Of a stretch of 64,000 nt of DNA, positions 54,715 to 64,000 are shown in pieces; position 1 is the stretch's first letter, and the number at the start of each line of letters is the position of its first letter. The stretch is taken from assembly GCA_963711505.1 (NCBI GenBank), contig CAVQEJ010000003.1:2108001-2172000 (forward strand). Reading direction: 5' to 3'. The DNA is from JAGWRA01 sp963711505. Its GTDB lineage: Bacteria > Acidobacteriota > Vicinamibacteria > Vicinamibacterales > CAVVIG01. The position numbers and the translations under genes are program-made. A model generated the notes under the pieces. It was not told the DNA's origin. It saw nothing but the letters and a program-made list of their open reading frames with translations, and searched no databases.

Positions 54715-55556
54715 TCGTGGCCCGCTCCCGTGTCGCGCGACGGCGGCGGCGTCGTGATGACCATCACCTCTTCCAGGCTCCGGAAGTCCACGGCCGGCGC
54801 AATCGCGATGAGCTTGTAGCCGCCGACGCCATGCTGCACGGTCGTCACCCGGCCGATCACGAAGCCCTTCGGGTAGATGCCATCGATGCCGGACGTGATC
54901 ACCTCGTCCCCGCTCTTCACGTCGGCCGTCTCCCCGACGTACTGCATCCGCAGCGCGCCGGTATCGCCGCCCATGACGACGCCCTGGGCCCTCGACCGCT
55001 CGATGATCGCGCCGGCCGCCGCGTTGCGGTCGATCAGCAGCTGCACCTGCGCGGCGTGCAGCCCTGCCATCACGACGCGGCCGACCACGCCCCCGGGCGC
55101 GATGACCGCCATGTCGCGGCGGACGCCGCCGTCGGTCCCCCGATCGATCGTCACGGTGCGGAACTCGGGGGTCGCCCCGGCCGCGATCACGTCCGCCGCG
55201 GCCATCGACAGGTTCGATCGATCCTTCAGCCCGAGCAACTGCTCGAGCGTCCGGCTCCGCTGGGCCAGCGCCCGCTGCTCCTGGACCTGCACCTGCGCCG
55301 CCGCCAGCTGGTTCCGCAGCAGGGTGTTGTCGGCGCGCACGCCCCGCAGGGCCGCGTAGTTGTCCCAGACCTGCTCGGCCCCGTCGACGACCGCCGCCGT
55401 GCCGCGCTGGACCTCGGAGAAGACACCGAAGGTGATCTCGGCCAGCACGGGGACCCCGGTGCGCGAGGTCACCTGTGTCGAGATGAGGATGATGTGCCCC
55501 ACCACGACGGCGGCGAGCAGGTAGCCGGTGTGCTGGCGAAGGTCGAGAATGGTCAC
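54711..55556 (-). CDS. mreC: Rod shape-determining protein MreC
   Basis: A 281-residue bitopic protein that links MreB to the periplasmic wall enzymes. It has one N-terminal membrane segment (GYLLAAVVVGHIILIS), a coiled coil (about residues 65-110, LRGVRADNTLLRNQLAAAQVQVQEQ in pieces) and the beta-domain with VIAAGATPEFRTVTIDRGTDGGV, VVGRVVMAGLHAAQVQLLIDRNAAAGAII and DVKSGDEVITSGIDGIYPKGFVIG. It starts 2 bp after the mreB stop. Confidence 0.95.
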   Translation of the reverse strand: MTILDLRQHTGYLLAAVVVGHIILISTQVTSRTGVPVLAEITFGVFSEVQRGTAAVVDGAEQVWDNYAALRGVRADNTLLRNQLAAAQVQVQEQRALAQRSRTLEQLLGLKDRSNLSMAAADVIAAGATPEFRTVTIDRGTDGGVRRDMAVIAPGGVVGRVVMAGLHAAQVQLLIDRNAAAGAIIERSRAQGVVMGGDTGALRMQYVGETADVKSGDEVITSGIDGIYPKGFVIGRVTTVQHGVGGYKLIAIAPAVDFRSLEEVMVITTPPPSRDTGAGHE

Positions 55557-55558
55557 GT

Positions 55559-56584
<1,026 letters not shown>

Positions 56585-56639
56585 CGACGGGCTCCTTCAC
56601 GAAAATGCGCACATACTGTGATGACCGGGCGGCCGCGTG

Positions 56640-57998
56640 TCAGCGCGACGCACCGTCCGGCACCGGTGGCGGCTCCGCCACCGGCCGTTCCGATTCCTCG
56701 TCCCGCCGACGCGCGGCGAGCACGCCGTTCTTCCCGGTCTGTTTCACCGCGTACATCGCCGCGTCGGCCGCGCTCACCAGCGCCTCGGCCGTGTCGACCA
56801 CGTCGGGCAGCGTGGCCACGCCGACCGAGGCCGTCACGCGGATGCCGGGCCCGTCCTCCAGGAACGGCGTCGCCTCGATCCGCGCCCGCACGCGCTCGCC
56901 GACGGCGTGCGCGCCCTCGGCGTGCGTCTCGGGCAGGACCACCGCGAACTCGTCACCGCCGAAGCGGGCCACCACGTCCGTCTCGCGAGCGCTGCCCCGG
57001 ATGACCGCCGCCACTTCCACCAGCGTCCGGCTGCCGGAGAGGTGCCCGAATCAATCGTTGACGGTCTTGAACCCGTCGAGATCGATGAAGAGCAGCGACA
57101 GCGGCGAGCCGCTGCGCGCCGCCCGCTTGCTCTCGCGCCGGAGCGCCAGATTCAGGTAGCGGGAGTTGTAGAGCTGCGTGAGGTCGTCGGTGACCGACAG
57201 CGCCTCCAGCCGCTCGCGCTGCAGCGCGTGGTCCAGCGCTGCGGCCGCCGGCTCCAGCAGCGTGGCCATCGCCGCCACCAGGCGCCGGCCCGGACGCGGC
57301 GGACGCGCCGAGGACGTGCCCGCCAGCCCGACGAGTGCTCCCACCGTCCGATCGCGCCCCGGCAAGGGGAAGGCGACGACCGTCGCACTCGTTGTATCGG
57401 ACACGCGGGCGTCGTCCCGCAGATCCGCTGTCACAAATTCCTGTCCGTGGTCGACGACCCAGGCCGCCACGGCCTCGGCGGCAGGCCCCAGCCCGCCGCC
57501 CAACTCCCGCCCGGCCAGCGTGATCAGCCGCCCCGACGGCTCGGCGGCCACCACAGCCCAGGCCGGCGCCGGCAGGGCCGACGCGAGCTGCCCGAGCACC
57601 GCATCGGCCACGCCGACGGCGTCGGCCGGCGCGTGCACGGCCCGCAACATCGCCACGAGCGCCGTGCGTCCGGCGAACCGGGCGCCCAGCGCCGGTGTCG
57701 ACGGCCGCCACAGCCCCGCCGGATCGGCGGCCGCCTCAACGCGCGGTCTGCTTACTCGTCCCGCTGACAACGCACTGTTCTCGAATGTCCCCGATTCGAC
57801 GGCCTCCACGCCGGGCCGGCGACCTCGCGCACGTCGCGCCGATCTGCCGGACAAGGCCGGTGAAGCCACCGTGGATGCGGACGACAGATTGTTCCAGGAA
57901 GCTCGCGCAGGCTGATTGTGCGGGGGCCGATCCGGATTCTTGGTCAACCGCCCTCGCAACAGTCCCGGCGCCCGCCCGGCGGGTGTGCGCTTCCGCAC
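56640..57998 (-). pseudogene. GAF-like and GGDEF domain protein with an in-frame stop
   Basis: GGDEF domains make cyclic di-GMP. The N-terminal 90 or so residues lack clear coding character, so the start at 57998 is uncertain. A GAF-like domain (LVAMLRAVHAPADAVGVADAV to GALVGLAGTSS) is followed by TDDLTQLYNSRYLNLAL, LLFIDLDGFKTVND, then a TGA at 57051, and in the same frame FGHLSGSRTLVEVAAVIRG, ARFGGDEFAVVLPE and VGVATLP. The stop falls where Arg (CGA) or a similar residue is normal, so a single C-to-T change explains it; no frameshift is involved. The active-site GGDEF and metal aspartate are intact. It is immediately upstream of mreB on the same strand. Confidence 0.8.
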
Positions 57999-58287
57999 CC
58001 GACGCCGGTGGCCCCGCGACCCTCATCCCGCTAAGTTCTTCTATACCACGCAAATAATAACATAGGGGTGACAAAATTGACGTCTTGTTGACACCAGACC
58101 GTCAGCGAAACCCGCCGCGGACCGCCCGGCACCGCCCGGCCGGATGTAACTGCTTGCAACAACGTAACTTCATCGCGTACGATGAGGTGAAAGTTTCGAC
58201 GTCATCATTCCGTCCCTCGCCGCGGACACGGCCGTCCGGCCGGGCTCGCGGGGAGAAGGACGGACAGGATCAGGAGCCGTTGCTGCC
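57999..58287. promoter_or_regulatory. Divergent promoter region, GGDEF and ppiD genes
   Basis: This 289-bp gap is more A/T-rich than its surroundings, with ttattatttgcgtggtata on the minus strand near 58040-58060 and ttgacgtcttgttgacacca on the plus strand near 58077-58096, which contains TTGACA-like boxes. I cannot define a full promoter with correct spacing on either strand. Confidence 0.35.
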
Positions 58288-60210
58288 ATGACCATGCTCA
58301 GCCGGATGCGCCGGCATCTGGGCGTCCTCAAGTGGATTCTCGCCGTCGTCTGTCTCGCATTCGTTGTCTTCTACATCCCCGATTTCCTGCAGTCGAATGC
58401 GGGCGCCTCCGGGCGCGACACGGTGGCGTCGGTCGACGGGCACGCGATCACGGCCAGCGAGTTCCAGCGCAGCTACCAGGCGCAGCTCGACTCGTACCGC
58501 ACCGCCTACGGCGGCAAGATCAGCGACCAGATGCTGCGCCAGCTCGGCATCGATCAGCAGATCCTGCAGCAGATGGTCGACGAGCGGGCGGCGGTCAGCG
58601 AGGCCGGACGACTCGGCCTGTCGGTCAGCGACGCCGAGGTGCGCGACGCGATCTTCACGATGCCGGCGTTCCAGCAGAACGGGAAGTTCATCGGCGAGAC
58701 ACGCTACCTCGCGCTGCTGAACGCGCAGCGGCCGCCGCTCAACCCGTCGCAGTTCGAGTCGAGCGTGCGCGACAGCCTGCTGGTGCAGAAGCTGCGCGAC
58801 ACGGTGACGGGCTGGATCACGCTGTCGGATGCCGAGGCGCAGCAGGCGTACCACGAGCAGCACGACAAGGTGAAGCTCGACCTGGTGACCATCCCGGCCG
58901 ACACGTTCATGATGAACGTGAAGGTGACCGACGCCCAGGTGTCGGCGTACTTCGATCAGCACAAGGAGCAGTACCGGATCGGCGAGAAACGGCGCGTCAA
59001 GTACGTGCTGGTCGACGTCGACGCGCTCCAGAAGCAGATCAACGTGTCGGCGGCGGACATCGAGAAGTACTACAACGACAACATCCAGATGTACTCGACG
59101 CCCGAGCAGATCCGCGTCCGCCACATCCTGTTCAAGACGACCGCCAAGGACGACGCGACGGTGAAGGCGGAGGCGGAGAAGGTGCTGGCCATGGCGAAGG
59201 CCGGCGCGAACTTCGCCGACCTCGCGAAGAAGTACTCGCAGGACGAGGCGACCGCCAAGCTGGGCGGCGACCTCGACTACTTCACCCGCGGCAAGATGGT
59301 GCCCGCGTTCGACCAGGCGGCCTTCGCGCTGAAGCCGGGCGAGATCAGCGGGCTGGTGAAGACGCAGTACGGCTACCACATCATCAAGATGGAGGACCGC
59401 AAGCCGGCCGTCACCAAGCCGCTCGTGCAGGTGCAGGGGGCCATTCAGGACCAGCTCGCCGCGCAGCGTGCCCATGCCCAGGCCGCCGACCAGATCGAGA
59501 AGCTGGCCGGCGAGATCCACGGCGAGGCCGATCTCCAGAAGGTCGCCACGCAGGCCGGGCTCACGGTGCAGGAGTCGGACTACTTCCTGCCCGGCGAGCC
59601 GATCCTCGGCCTCGGGCCGTCTCCGGACGCCTCCCAGACCGCGTTCGCGCTGAAGCCCGGCCAGGTGACCGGACCGGTGCAGGTGTCGCGCGGCTTCGCC
59701 ATCCTCGCGCTCGACGGCACCGAGGCCCCCTACATCCCGAAGCTCGACGAGGTGAAGGACAAGGTCCGGCAGGACGTGGTGCGGGAGCAGGCGACCGCGA
59801 TGGCGCGCGCGCAGGCCGAGGCCCTGGACGCGAAGCTGAAGGCGAAGCCGGACGACTTCGACCAGATCGCGAAGGCCGACAAGCTGACGCCGCAGTCGAC
59901 CGCGCTGATGGCGCGGCACACGCCGCTGCCCGGCATCGGCACCAGCCCGGCCGTCGATGCGGCCGCCTTCTCGCTGCCCGTCGGCGGCGTCAGCGGTCCC
60001 ATCACGACGCAGAACGGCGTCGCGATCCTCCGGGTCGCCGAGCGGCAGATCGCCACGCCGCAGGAGTACGCCAAGGATCGGGACCAGTTCAGGGATCAGC
60101 TGCTCGCCCAGCGGCGGGCGCAGTTCTTCGCCGCCTACATGGACAAGGCGAAGGCCAGGATGAAGATCCTCGTCAACCGCGAGACGCTGCAGCGGGTCGT
60201 GGGAACGTAA
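58288..60210 (+). CDS. Periplasmic peptidyl-prolyl isomerase, PpiD/SurA type
   Basis: A 640-residue membrane-anchored chaperone for outer-membrane and secreted proteins. The N-terminal anchor is LKWILAVVCLAFVVFYIPDFL, followed by a SurA_N-like domain (VASVDGHAITASEFQRSY, QLGIDQQILQQMVDERA). The parvulin domain is at about residues 270-375 (IRVRHILFKTTAKDD, DLAKKYSQDEATAKLGGDLDYF, PAFDQAAFALKPGEISGLVKTQYGYHIIKM in pieces). A second, weaker parvulin-like unit repeats AFALKPGQVTGPVQV and FSLPVGGVSGPITTQNGVAIL. Layout and length match PpiD. Confidence 0.93.
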   Translation: MTMLSRMRRHLGVLKWILAVVCLAFVVFYIPDFLQSNAGASGRDTVASVDGHAITASEFQRSYQAQLDSYRTAYGGKISDQMLRQLGIDQQILQQMVDERAAVSEAGRLGLSVSDAEVRDAIFTMPAFQQNGKFIGETRYLALLNAQRPPLNPSQFESSVRDSLLVQKLRDTVTGWITLSDAEAQQAYHEQHDKVKLDLVTIPADTFMMNVKVTDAQVSAYFDQHKEQYRIGEKRRVKYVLVDVDALQKQINVSAADIEKYYNDNIQMYSTPEQIRVRHILFKTTAKDDATVKAEAEKVLAMAKAGANFADLAKKYSQDEATAKLGGDLDYFTRGKMVPAFDQAAFALKPGEISGLVKTQYGYHIIKMEDRKPAVTKPLVQVQGAIQDQLAAQRAHAQAADQIEKLAGEIHGEADLQKVATQAGLTVQESDYFLPGEPILGLGPSPDASQTAFALKPGQVTGPVQVSRGFAILALDGTEAPYIPKLDEVKDKVRQDVVREQATAMARAQAEALDAKLKAKPDDFDQIAKADKLTPQSTALMARHTPLPGIGTSPAVDAAAFSLPVGGVSGPITTQNGVAILRVAERQIATPQEYAKDRDQFRDQLLAQRRAQFFAAYMDKAKARMKILVNRETLQRVVGT

Positions 60211-60223
60211 GGGACGGACGGTC

Positions 60224-60258
60224 GATTGGGATTAGGGATTAGGGATTAGGGATTGGGG
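60224..60258. repeat. Heptamer array H8
   Basis: Units gattggg, attaggg three times, attgggg, starting 13 bp after the ppiD stop, between convergent genes. The unit is related to array H4 (gggattg). Confidence 0.8.
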
Positions 60259-60312
60259 GGCCTGGCGGGGCCAGGCCTTCCCCACTCCCCGGCACCGCCA
60301 GGGCTCACCGCA

Positions 60313-61932
60313 TCAGCCGTCCGCACGCGCTCCCAGATAGCGCAGCAGCACGACCGTCTGGTCGTCGCTCGGTTCGGCACCCGCACAGAACGCCTTCACG
60401 GCCTCCAGCAGCGCGGTCATCAGATCCGGCACCGGGTCGGCGGCGCGCGCCTGCACGACCTCCAGGATCCGATCGTCGCCGAAGTCGTTGCCCGCCACGT
60501 CGAACGCTTCACTGATGCCGTCGCTGAACAGCACGAGCAGGTCGCCCGGCTCGAGCGTGATCGTCTCCTCGTCGTACGGCACGTCCGGGAACAGGCCGAC
60601 CACGAGCCCGCCGGTCTCGAGACGGCGCGTGCCGTGGGCGCCGACGAGGAACGGCGGGTTGTGACCGGCATTGCAGTACGTGAAGCGGCCGTCGGGCGCG
60701 AGCACGCCGTAGAACGCCGTCGCGTAGCGCGCACTGACCGCGCGCCGGATCAGTCCGTCGTTGATCCGCGCCATCGTCGCCGCCGGCCCCCCCGTGGCGG
60801 CCTGTGCCGCGATCATCCCCTGGAGCATCGCCGTGAGCAGCGCGGCCGGCGGCCCCTTGCCCGCCACGTCGCCGAGGGCCAGGCCGAAGGCATCCGGCGC
60901 CTGGTCGACGTACTCGAAGAAGTCTCCGCCGATCGCGCGGCACGGCGTCGACGAGCCGATGACGTCGAAGTGCGCCTCCGTGCGCCGCGCCTGCGGCAGC
61001 AGCGCCTGCTGGATCTCGGCGGCGATCGCCAGTTCGCGATCCAGCCGCGCCTTCGCTTCCGACTCGCGGTACAGCCGCGCGTGTTCGATGGCGGCCGCGG
61101 CTTCGTGCGCGAGCGTCTCGAGCGCCGAGACGGCGGTCGACGACAGCAGGGCGCCGCGCTCGCGGCTGTCCAGGTAGAGCACGCCGATGCGCCGCGGCTC
61201 GCGCGGCCCGTCCGGCGCGTCGACGTACTGCACGAGATCGAGCGGCACGCACAGCACGTGCCGGATGCCGACGGCAATCGTCCCTTCGTGCTGCCCGGCC
61301 AGCTCCTCGTCCAGCAGGTCGCTGACGAGGCGCGCGTCGCCGGTGGCGAAGACGTCCTCGGGGATCTTCCGGCTCGTGGCGAAGCGCTGGCCCGAGAGCG
61401 AGACCTTCCCTCGCGCCCGCCCCATCTTGAACTCGAGCCGTCCGTCCGCTCCGGCGAGCATGATGAAGCCACGCTCGGCGCCCGTGACGTCGATGGCCGA
61501 GTCCAGGACGATCTGCAGCACCTCATCCAGCACGCGGCCCCCGCCCAGCGCGCGCAGGCTCTCGAGCAGCGCCGCCATCCGGCGCAGGTCGTCGACGGCC
61601 GACGCCGCCGACCGCTCGATCGACGGCCCGCCCGCGTCGGTCAGGAAGACCACCTCGAGCCCGCGGCTGAACCCGAACCGCAGGCGGTCGCCGTGCTGCA
61701 GCGCCCGTTCGGTCACCTGCTCGTCGTTGACGAACGTGCCGTACCGCGATCCGAGGTCGCGCAGCAGGTAGGTGCCGTCGTCCCGGACGATCTCCGCGTG
61801 GTCGCGGGAGCTGTCGCTGCCCGACAGCGACAGGTGATGGCTGCCGCGCCGGCCGATCGTGAACGTCGAGACCTCGAGCGGCAGCATGCGCGTGCCGAGC
61901 GCGTCGGTCACCGAGAGGCGCGGTTCCGCCAT
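60313..61932 (-). CDS. FHA-GAF-SpoIIE protein phosphatase
   Basis: A 539-residue regulator. Residues 1-100 are an FHA domain that binds phosphothreonine (FTIGRRGSHHLSLSG, SSRDHAEIV, LLRDLGSRYGTFVNDEQV). A GAF domain is at about 130-300 (GAERGFIMLAGADGRLEF, GIRHVLCVPLDLVQYVD, IGVLYLDSRE). A short helix linker EIQQALLP leads to the PP2C-like SpoIIE phosphatase (GGDFFEYVD and LALGDVAGKGPPAALLTAM with metal aspartates, YCNAGHNPPFLV, LLVLFSDGISEAFD, SDDQTVVLLRYLG). The start at 61932 gives MAEPRLSVTDALG. It likely acts in a partner-switching pathway on an anti-sigma-antagonist, by inference. No such partner is next to it. Confidence 0.94.
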   Translation of the reverse strand: MAEPRLSVTDALGTRMLPLEVSTFTIGRRGSHHLSLSGSDSSRDHAEIVRDDGTYLLRDLGSRYGTFVNDEQVTERALQHGDRLRFGFSRGLEVVFLTDAGGPSIERSAASAVDDLRRMAALLESLRALGGGRVLDEVLQIVLDSAIDVTGAERGFIMLAGADGRLEFKMGRARGKVSLSGQRFATSRKIPEDVFATGDARLVSDLLDEELAGQHEGTIAVGIRHVLCVPLDLVQYVDAPDGPREPRRIGVLYLDSRERGALLSSTAVSALETLAHEAAAAIEHARLYRESEAKARLDRELAIAAEIQQALLPQARRTEAHFDVIGSSTPCRAIGGDFFEYVDQAPDAFGLALGDVAGKGPPAALLTAMLQGMIAAQAATGGPAATMARINDGLIRRAVSARYATAFYGVLAPDGRFTYCNAGHNPPFLVGAHGTRRLETGGLVVGLFPDVPYDEETITLEPGDLLVLFSDGISEAFDVAGNDFGDDRILEVVQARAADPVPDLMTALLEAVKAFCAGAEPSDDQTVVLLRYLGARADG

Positions 61933-61960
61933 CCGTGTCTCCTTCCCCTCAACCCGATCC

Positions 61961-63721
61961 CTACCGAAGAAACGCGTTCGGCATGAGCGCCAGCGGCTCG
62001 CCGCGCCTGAACAGCATGAGCGGCGCCTGCAGGGTGTCCATGGCCCGGATCTCCCCCGGCCGGAAGAGCGCCGACAGCAGCGTCGACTCTCCGGCGCCGC
62101 TGAACTGACGGGCGATGAGATCGTAGAGACTCCGGCGCGGCGGGTACACCACGATCTGCACCGACTGGCCGGCGGGGATCTTCGCCCGCGCCTTCGCAAT
62201 GGCAATCGCGCGGTCGAGGCCGCCGAGCTCGTCGACCAGGCCGTTGGCCTTCGCCTGCCGCCCGGTCCAGACCCGTCCCTGCCCGATGGCGTCGATCTGC
62301 TCGGGCGTCTTGTGCCGCGCCGCCGCGGCCTTCTCGACGAACTGGTCGTAGAACGCCTGGAGCTCCTGTTCCAGCTTCTTCTGCTCGTCGGGCGTGTAGG
62401 GCCGGGCGGGCGAGTTCATCTGCGCGTACTTGCCCGTGCTCACCGCGTCGAGCGCCGCCCCGAGCTTCGCGAAGGTGCCGCCGGTGACCATCTTGCCGCC
62501 GAAGATGCCGATCGAGCCGGTCAGCGTTCCGGGCTGCGCGACGATCACCTGCGCCGGCATCGCGATGTAGTAGCCGCCCGAGGCCGCCAGGTCGGACATC
62601 GAGGCGATGAGCGGCCGGCCGGGATCCTCCTTCTTGGTGACCTCCAGCGCCCGCCAGATGGCATCGGAGGCGGTGGCCGAGCCGCCTGGGCTGTCGATCC
62701 GGAGCACGATGGCGCGAATGGAGCGGTCGCGCCGCGCCGCGCGGATGCTCTCGATGAGCGAGGTCGATCCGACCACCGCCCCTTCCGACGGGCTGTACCC
62801 GCTCTGTCCCGACACGATGGCTCCGTCGGCGTAGATGACGGCAATCCGCGGTCCGCGATCCAGGCCGAGCGAGGTCGCGCTCACCTGCGCATAGCTGTCG
62901 CCGTCGATCGTCTTCATCGCGCCGTAGTCGTGCCGCAGGCCCTGTTCGACCTGATCCTCGTAGGACAGGTCGTCGACCAGGCCGGTGCGCAGCGCGTCTT
63001 CCGGCAGGAACGGCCCTTCGTCGATCAACGTGCGGACGTCGGCGGCCCGCATCTGGCGGCCCTTGGCGATGGTGTCGACCAGCTGGCCGACCAGGTCGTT
63101 GTTCAACGACTCGTCCATCTCGCGGTGGGCGGCCGTGAAGCCCTTCTGGGTGTAGGTGTTGATGGCCGTCTTGTAGTCGCCGATGTGATGGTAGTCGGGA
63201 TACGCCCCGATCTTGTCGAGCGTGCCGCGCAGGAACAACTCGTAGGTGGCGAGCCCCGTGAGGTCGAGCTCGCTCGACGGAATCAGATAGATGTGATCGC
63301 AGGCGGTCGCCAGGTCGTATTCCTGCTCGCCGGGATCCTCGAGGTAGGCGACGATCGGCTTGCCCGATCGCCGGTAGTCGAGGATCGCGTCGCGCACTTC
63401 CTGCACCTTGCCCCAGTACGGCGTGTCGAGCCCCGACGGCTCGATGAGCACGGCCTGGATCCGCGGATCCACCTTCGCCTTGTGCAGCATCGTCACCAGG
63501 CCGCGCACGGTGCTCGTCGGCGCCTGCTGCAGGTAGCCGACCACGTTGGCGGGGGCCCGTTCGGTGAGGGCACCGTTGATGCGGAGGACGAGCAGCGCCT
63601 TGCCCGGCACGGCGGGACCGCGGGTCAGGAAGTAGTAGAAGCCGAACATCCCGGCCACCGAGATGAAGCAGGCCACCAGGATGAACGCAAGGACGAACAC
63701 GACGCCGCGGCGCAGACTCAC
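61961..63721 (-). CDS. sppA: Signal peptide peptidase SppA, 67-kDa type
   Basis: A membrane serine protease (S49) that degrades cleaved signal peptides. The 586 residues include one N-terminal anchor (GVVFVLAFILVACFISVAG) and two S49 repeats. The catalytic dyad is Lys184 in the first repeat (HIGDYKTAINTY) and Ser381 in the second (SDLAASGGYYIAM), as in the E. coli enzyme. Further motifs are RIDSPGGSATASD, GTLTGSIGIFGGK and GRVWTGRQAKANGLVDELGG. It lies 28 bp upstream of the SpoIIE gene on the same strand. Confidence 0.95.
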   Translation of the reverse strand: MSLRRGVVFVLAFILVACFISVAGMFGFYYFLTRGPAVPGKALLVLRINGALTERAPANVVGYLQQAPTSTVRGLVTMLHKAKVDPRIQAVLIEPSGLDTPYWGKVQEVRDAILDYRRSGKPIVAYLEDPGEQEYDLATACDHIYLIPSSELDLTGLATYELFLRGTLDKIGAYPDYHHIGDYKTAINTYTQKGFTAAHREMDESLNNDLVGQLVDTIAKGRQMRAADVRTLIDEGPFLPEDALRTGLVDDLSYEDQVEQGLRHDYGAMKTIDGDSYAQVSATSLGLDRGPRIAVIYADGAIVSGQSGYSPSEGAVVGSTSLIESIRAARRDRSIRAIVLRIDSPGGSATASDAIWRALEVTKKEDPGRPLIASMSDLAASGGYYIAMPAQVIVAQPGTLTGSIGIFGGKMVTGGTFAKLGAALDAVSTGKYAQMNSPARPYTPDEQKKLEQELQAFYDQFVEKAAAARHKTPEQIDAIGQGRVWTGRQAKANGLVDELGGLDRAIAIAKARAKIPAGQSVQIVVYPPRRSLYDLIARQFSGAGESTLLSALFRPGEIRAMDTLQAPLMLFRRGEPLALMPNAFLR

Positions 63722-63775
63722 AGGATGCCTCCTTGCGGGAACGGATGAGGGCCGGCGCAGCCAGCAGGTATTTTA

Positions 63776-63803
63776 CTCGGGGCTCGGGACTTGGCGCTCG
63801 GGC
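63776..63803. repeat. Heptamer array H9
   Basis: Units ctcgggg, ctcggga, cttggcg, ctcgggc, upstream of sppA and adjoining repeat A4. The unit resembles that of H1 (ctcggcg). Confidence 0.65.
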
Positions 63804-63955
63804 CCCCGCAGAGAACTTCGCCGAAGGCCAGGCCGAGCCGCCCCTCGACCGGGCTCGGGGCGCCCTGAGCGAAGTCGAAGGGCGAGGACATGGGAATCCG
63901 AGGCGAGGCATCGGCGTCAGTTCCGCGCGGGGGTGGGGCCCCGCGCGCACTGAGA
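63804..63955 (-). repeat. Interspersed repeat A, copy A4, most complete
   Basis: On the minus strand it reads the head hairpin gcgcggggccccacccccgc, ggaactgacgccgatgcc, tcgcctcggattcccatgt, cctcg, a diverged copy of the 42-bp palindrome (cccttcgacttcgctcaggg then cgccccgagcccggtcgagggg), then gctcggcctggccttcggcg. It has the head of A2 and the palindrome of A3. Nothing recognisable follows to the window end. Confidence 0.8.
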
Positions 63956-64000
63956 TGTATGCTGGCTCGGGGCTCCTGGAGTGCGGCGCTTTTCCTGGCG

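Noticed and set aside
60224..60258. attaggg repeats as telomere-like or contaminating eukaryotic DNA
   Set aside because: Only three exact units, in a gap between typical bacterial genes; it is one of several 7-bp arrays with different units.

Overview
The window is high-GC bacterial chromosome. The mix of two Oar-type TonB-dependent receptors, M28 and M4 peptidases, HEAT and HD-GYP proteins and a mreBCD-mrdA-rodA-rng cluster fits Acidobacteriota, most likely Vicinamibacteria (old subdivision 6). That placement is inferred from gene content only. No rRNA, tRNA, CRISPR array or prophage was recognised.

Layout. 1-1457: 3' part of a TonB-dependent receptor. 1563-10482: a damaged, visibly more A/T-rich stretch with a frameshifted DinB protein, an amidohydrolase, an IS5-type transposase remnant, two tandem DUF1028 proteins, a second TonB receptor in three frames and a helix-turn-helix remnant. 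10483-16141: folE and a beta-oxidation type set (3-hydroxyacyl-CoA dehydrogenase, two thiolases, an isopropylmalate-dehydrogenase-like enzyme), with interspersed repeats between the CoA-metabolism genes. 16244-19703: PAS histidine kinase, a receiver lacking its aspartate, and a PilZ protein. 19678-27433: M28 peptidase, gamma-glutamylcyclotransferase-like protein, membrane-anchored unknown, two overlapping ABC ATPase/permease pairs and an HD hydrolase. 27633-35084: APC permease, YjbQ, Nudix, tsaD, mtnA, purine nucleoside phosphorylase and a CNT nucleoside transporter. 35244-42582: four tandem genes alternating HEAT and HD-GYP proteins that share one N-terminal module. 42751-49098: M4 peptidase, a barrel protein, a short MGMT-like protein, an ECF sigma/anti-sigma/DUF4097 operon and a small secreted protein. 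49189-57998: GGDEF, mreB, mreC, mreD, mrdA, rodA and rng on the minus strand, the cell-elongation machinery. 58288-63721: PpiD-like foldase, an FHA-GAF-SpoIIE phosphatase and SppA.

Three signals run across the window. First, intergenic gaps carry short tandem arrays whose unit differs from site to site but is nearly always 7 bp. Second, at least two other interspersed repeat families (called A and B here) sit between genes; two copies of A contain a 42-bp palindrome that one otherwise matching copy lacks. Third, many otherwise intact genes, including mrdA, mreD and rng that should be needed, carry a single frameshift. In eight genes the start-to-stop span is 3n+1 bases, which points to single-base insertion errors in the assembly more than to biological decay. 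Spans of such genes are given from the inferred start to the inferred stop across the frameshift.
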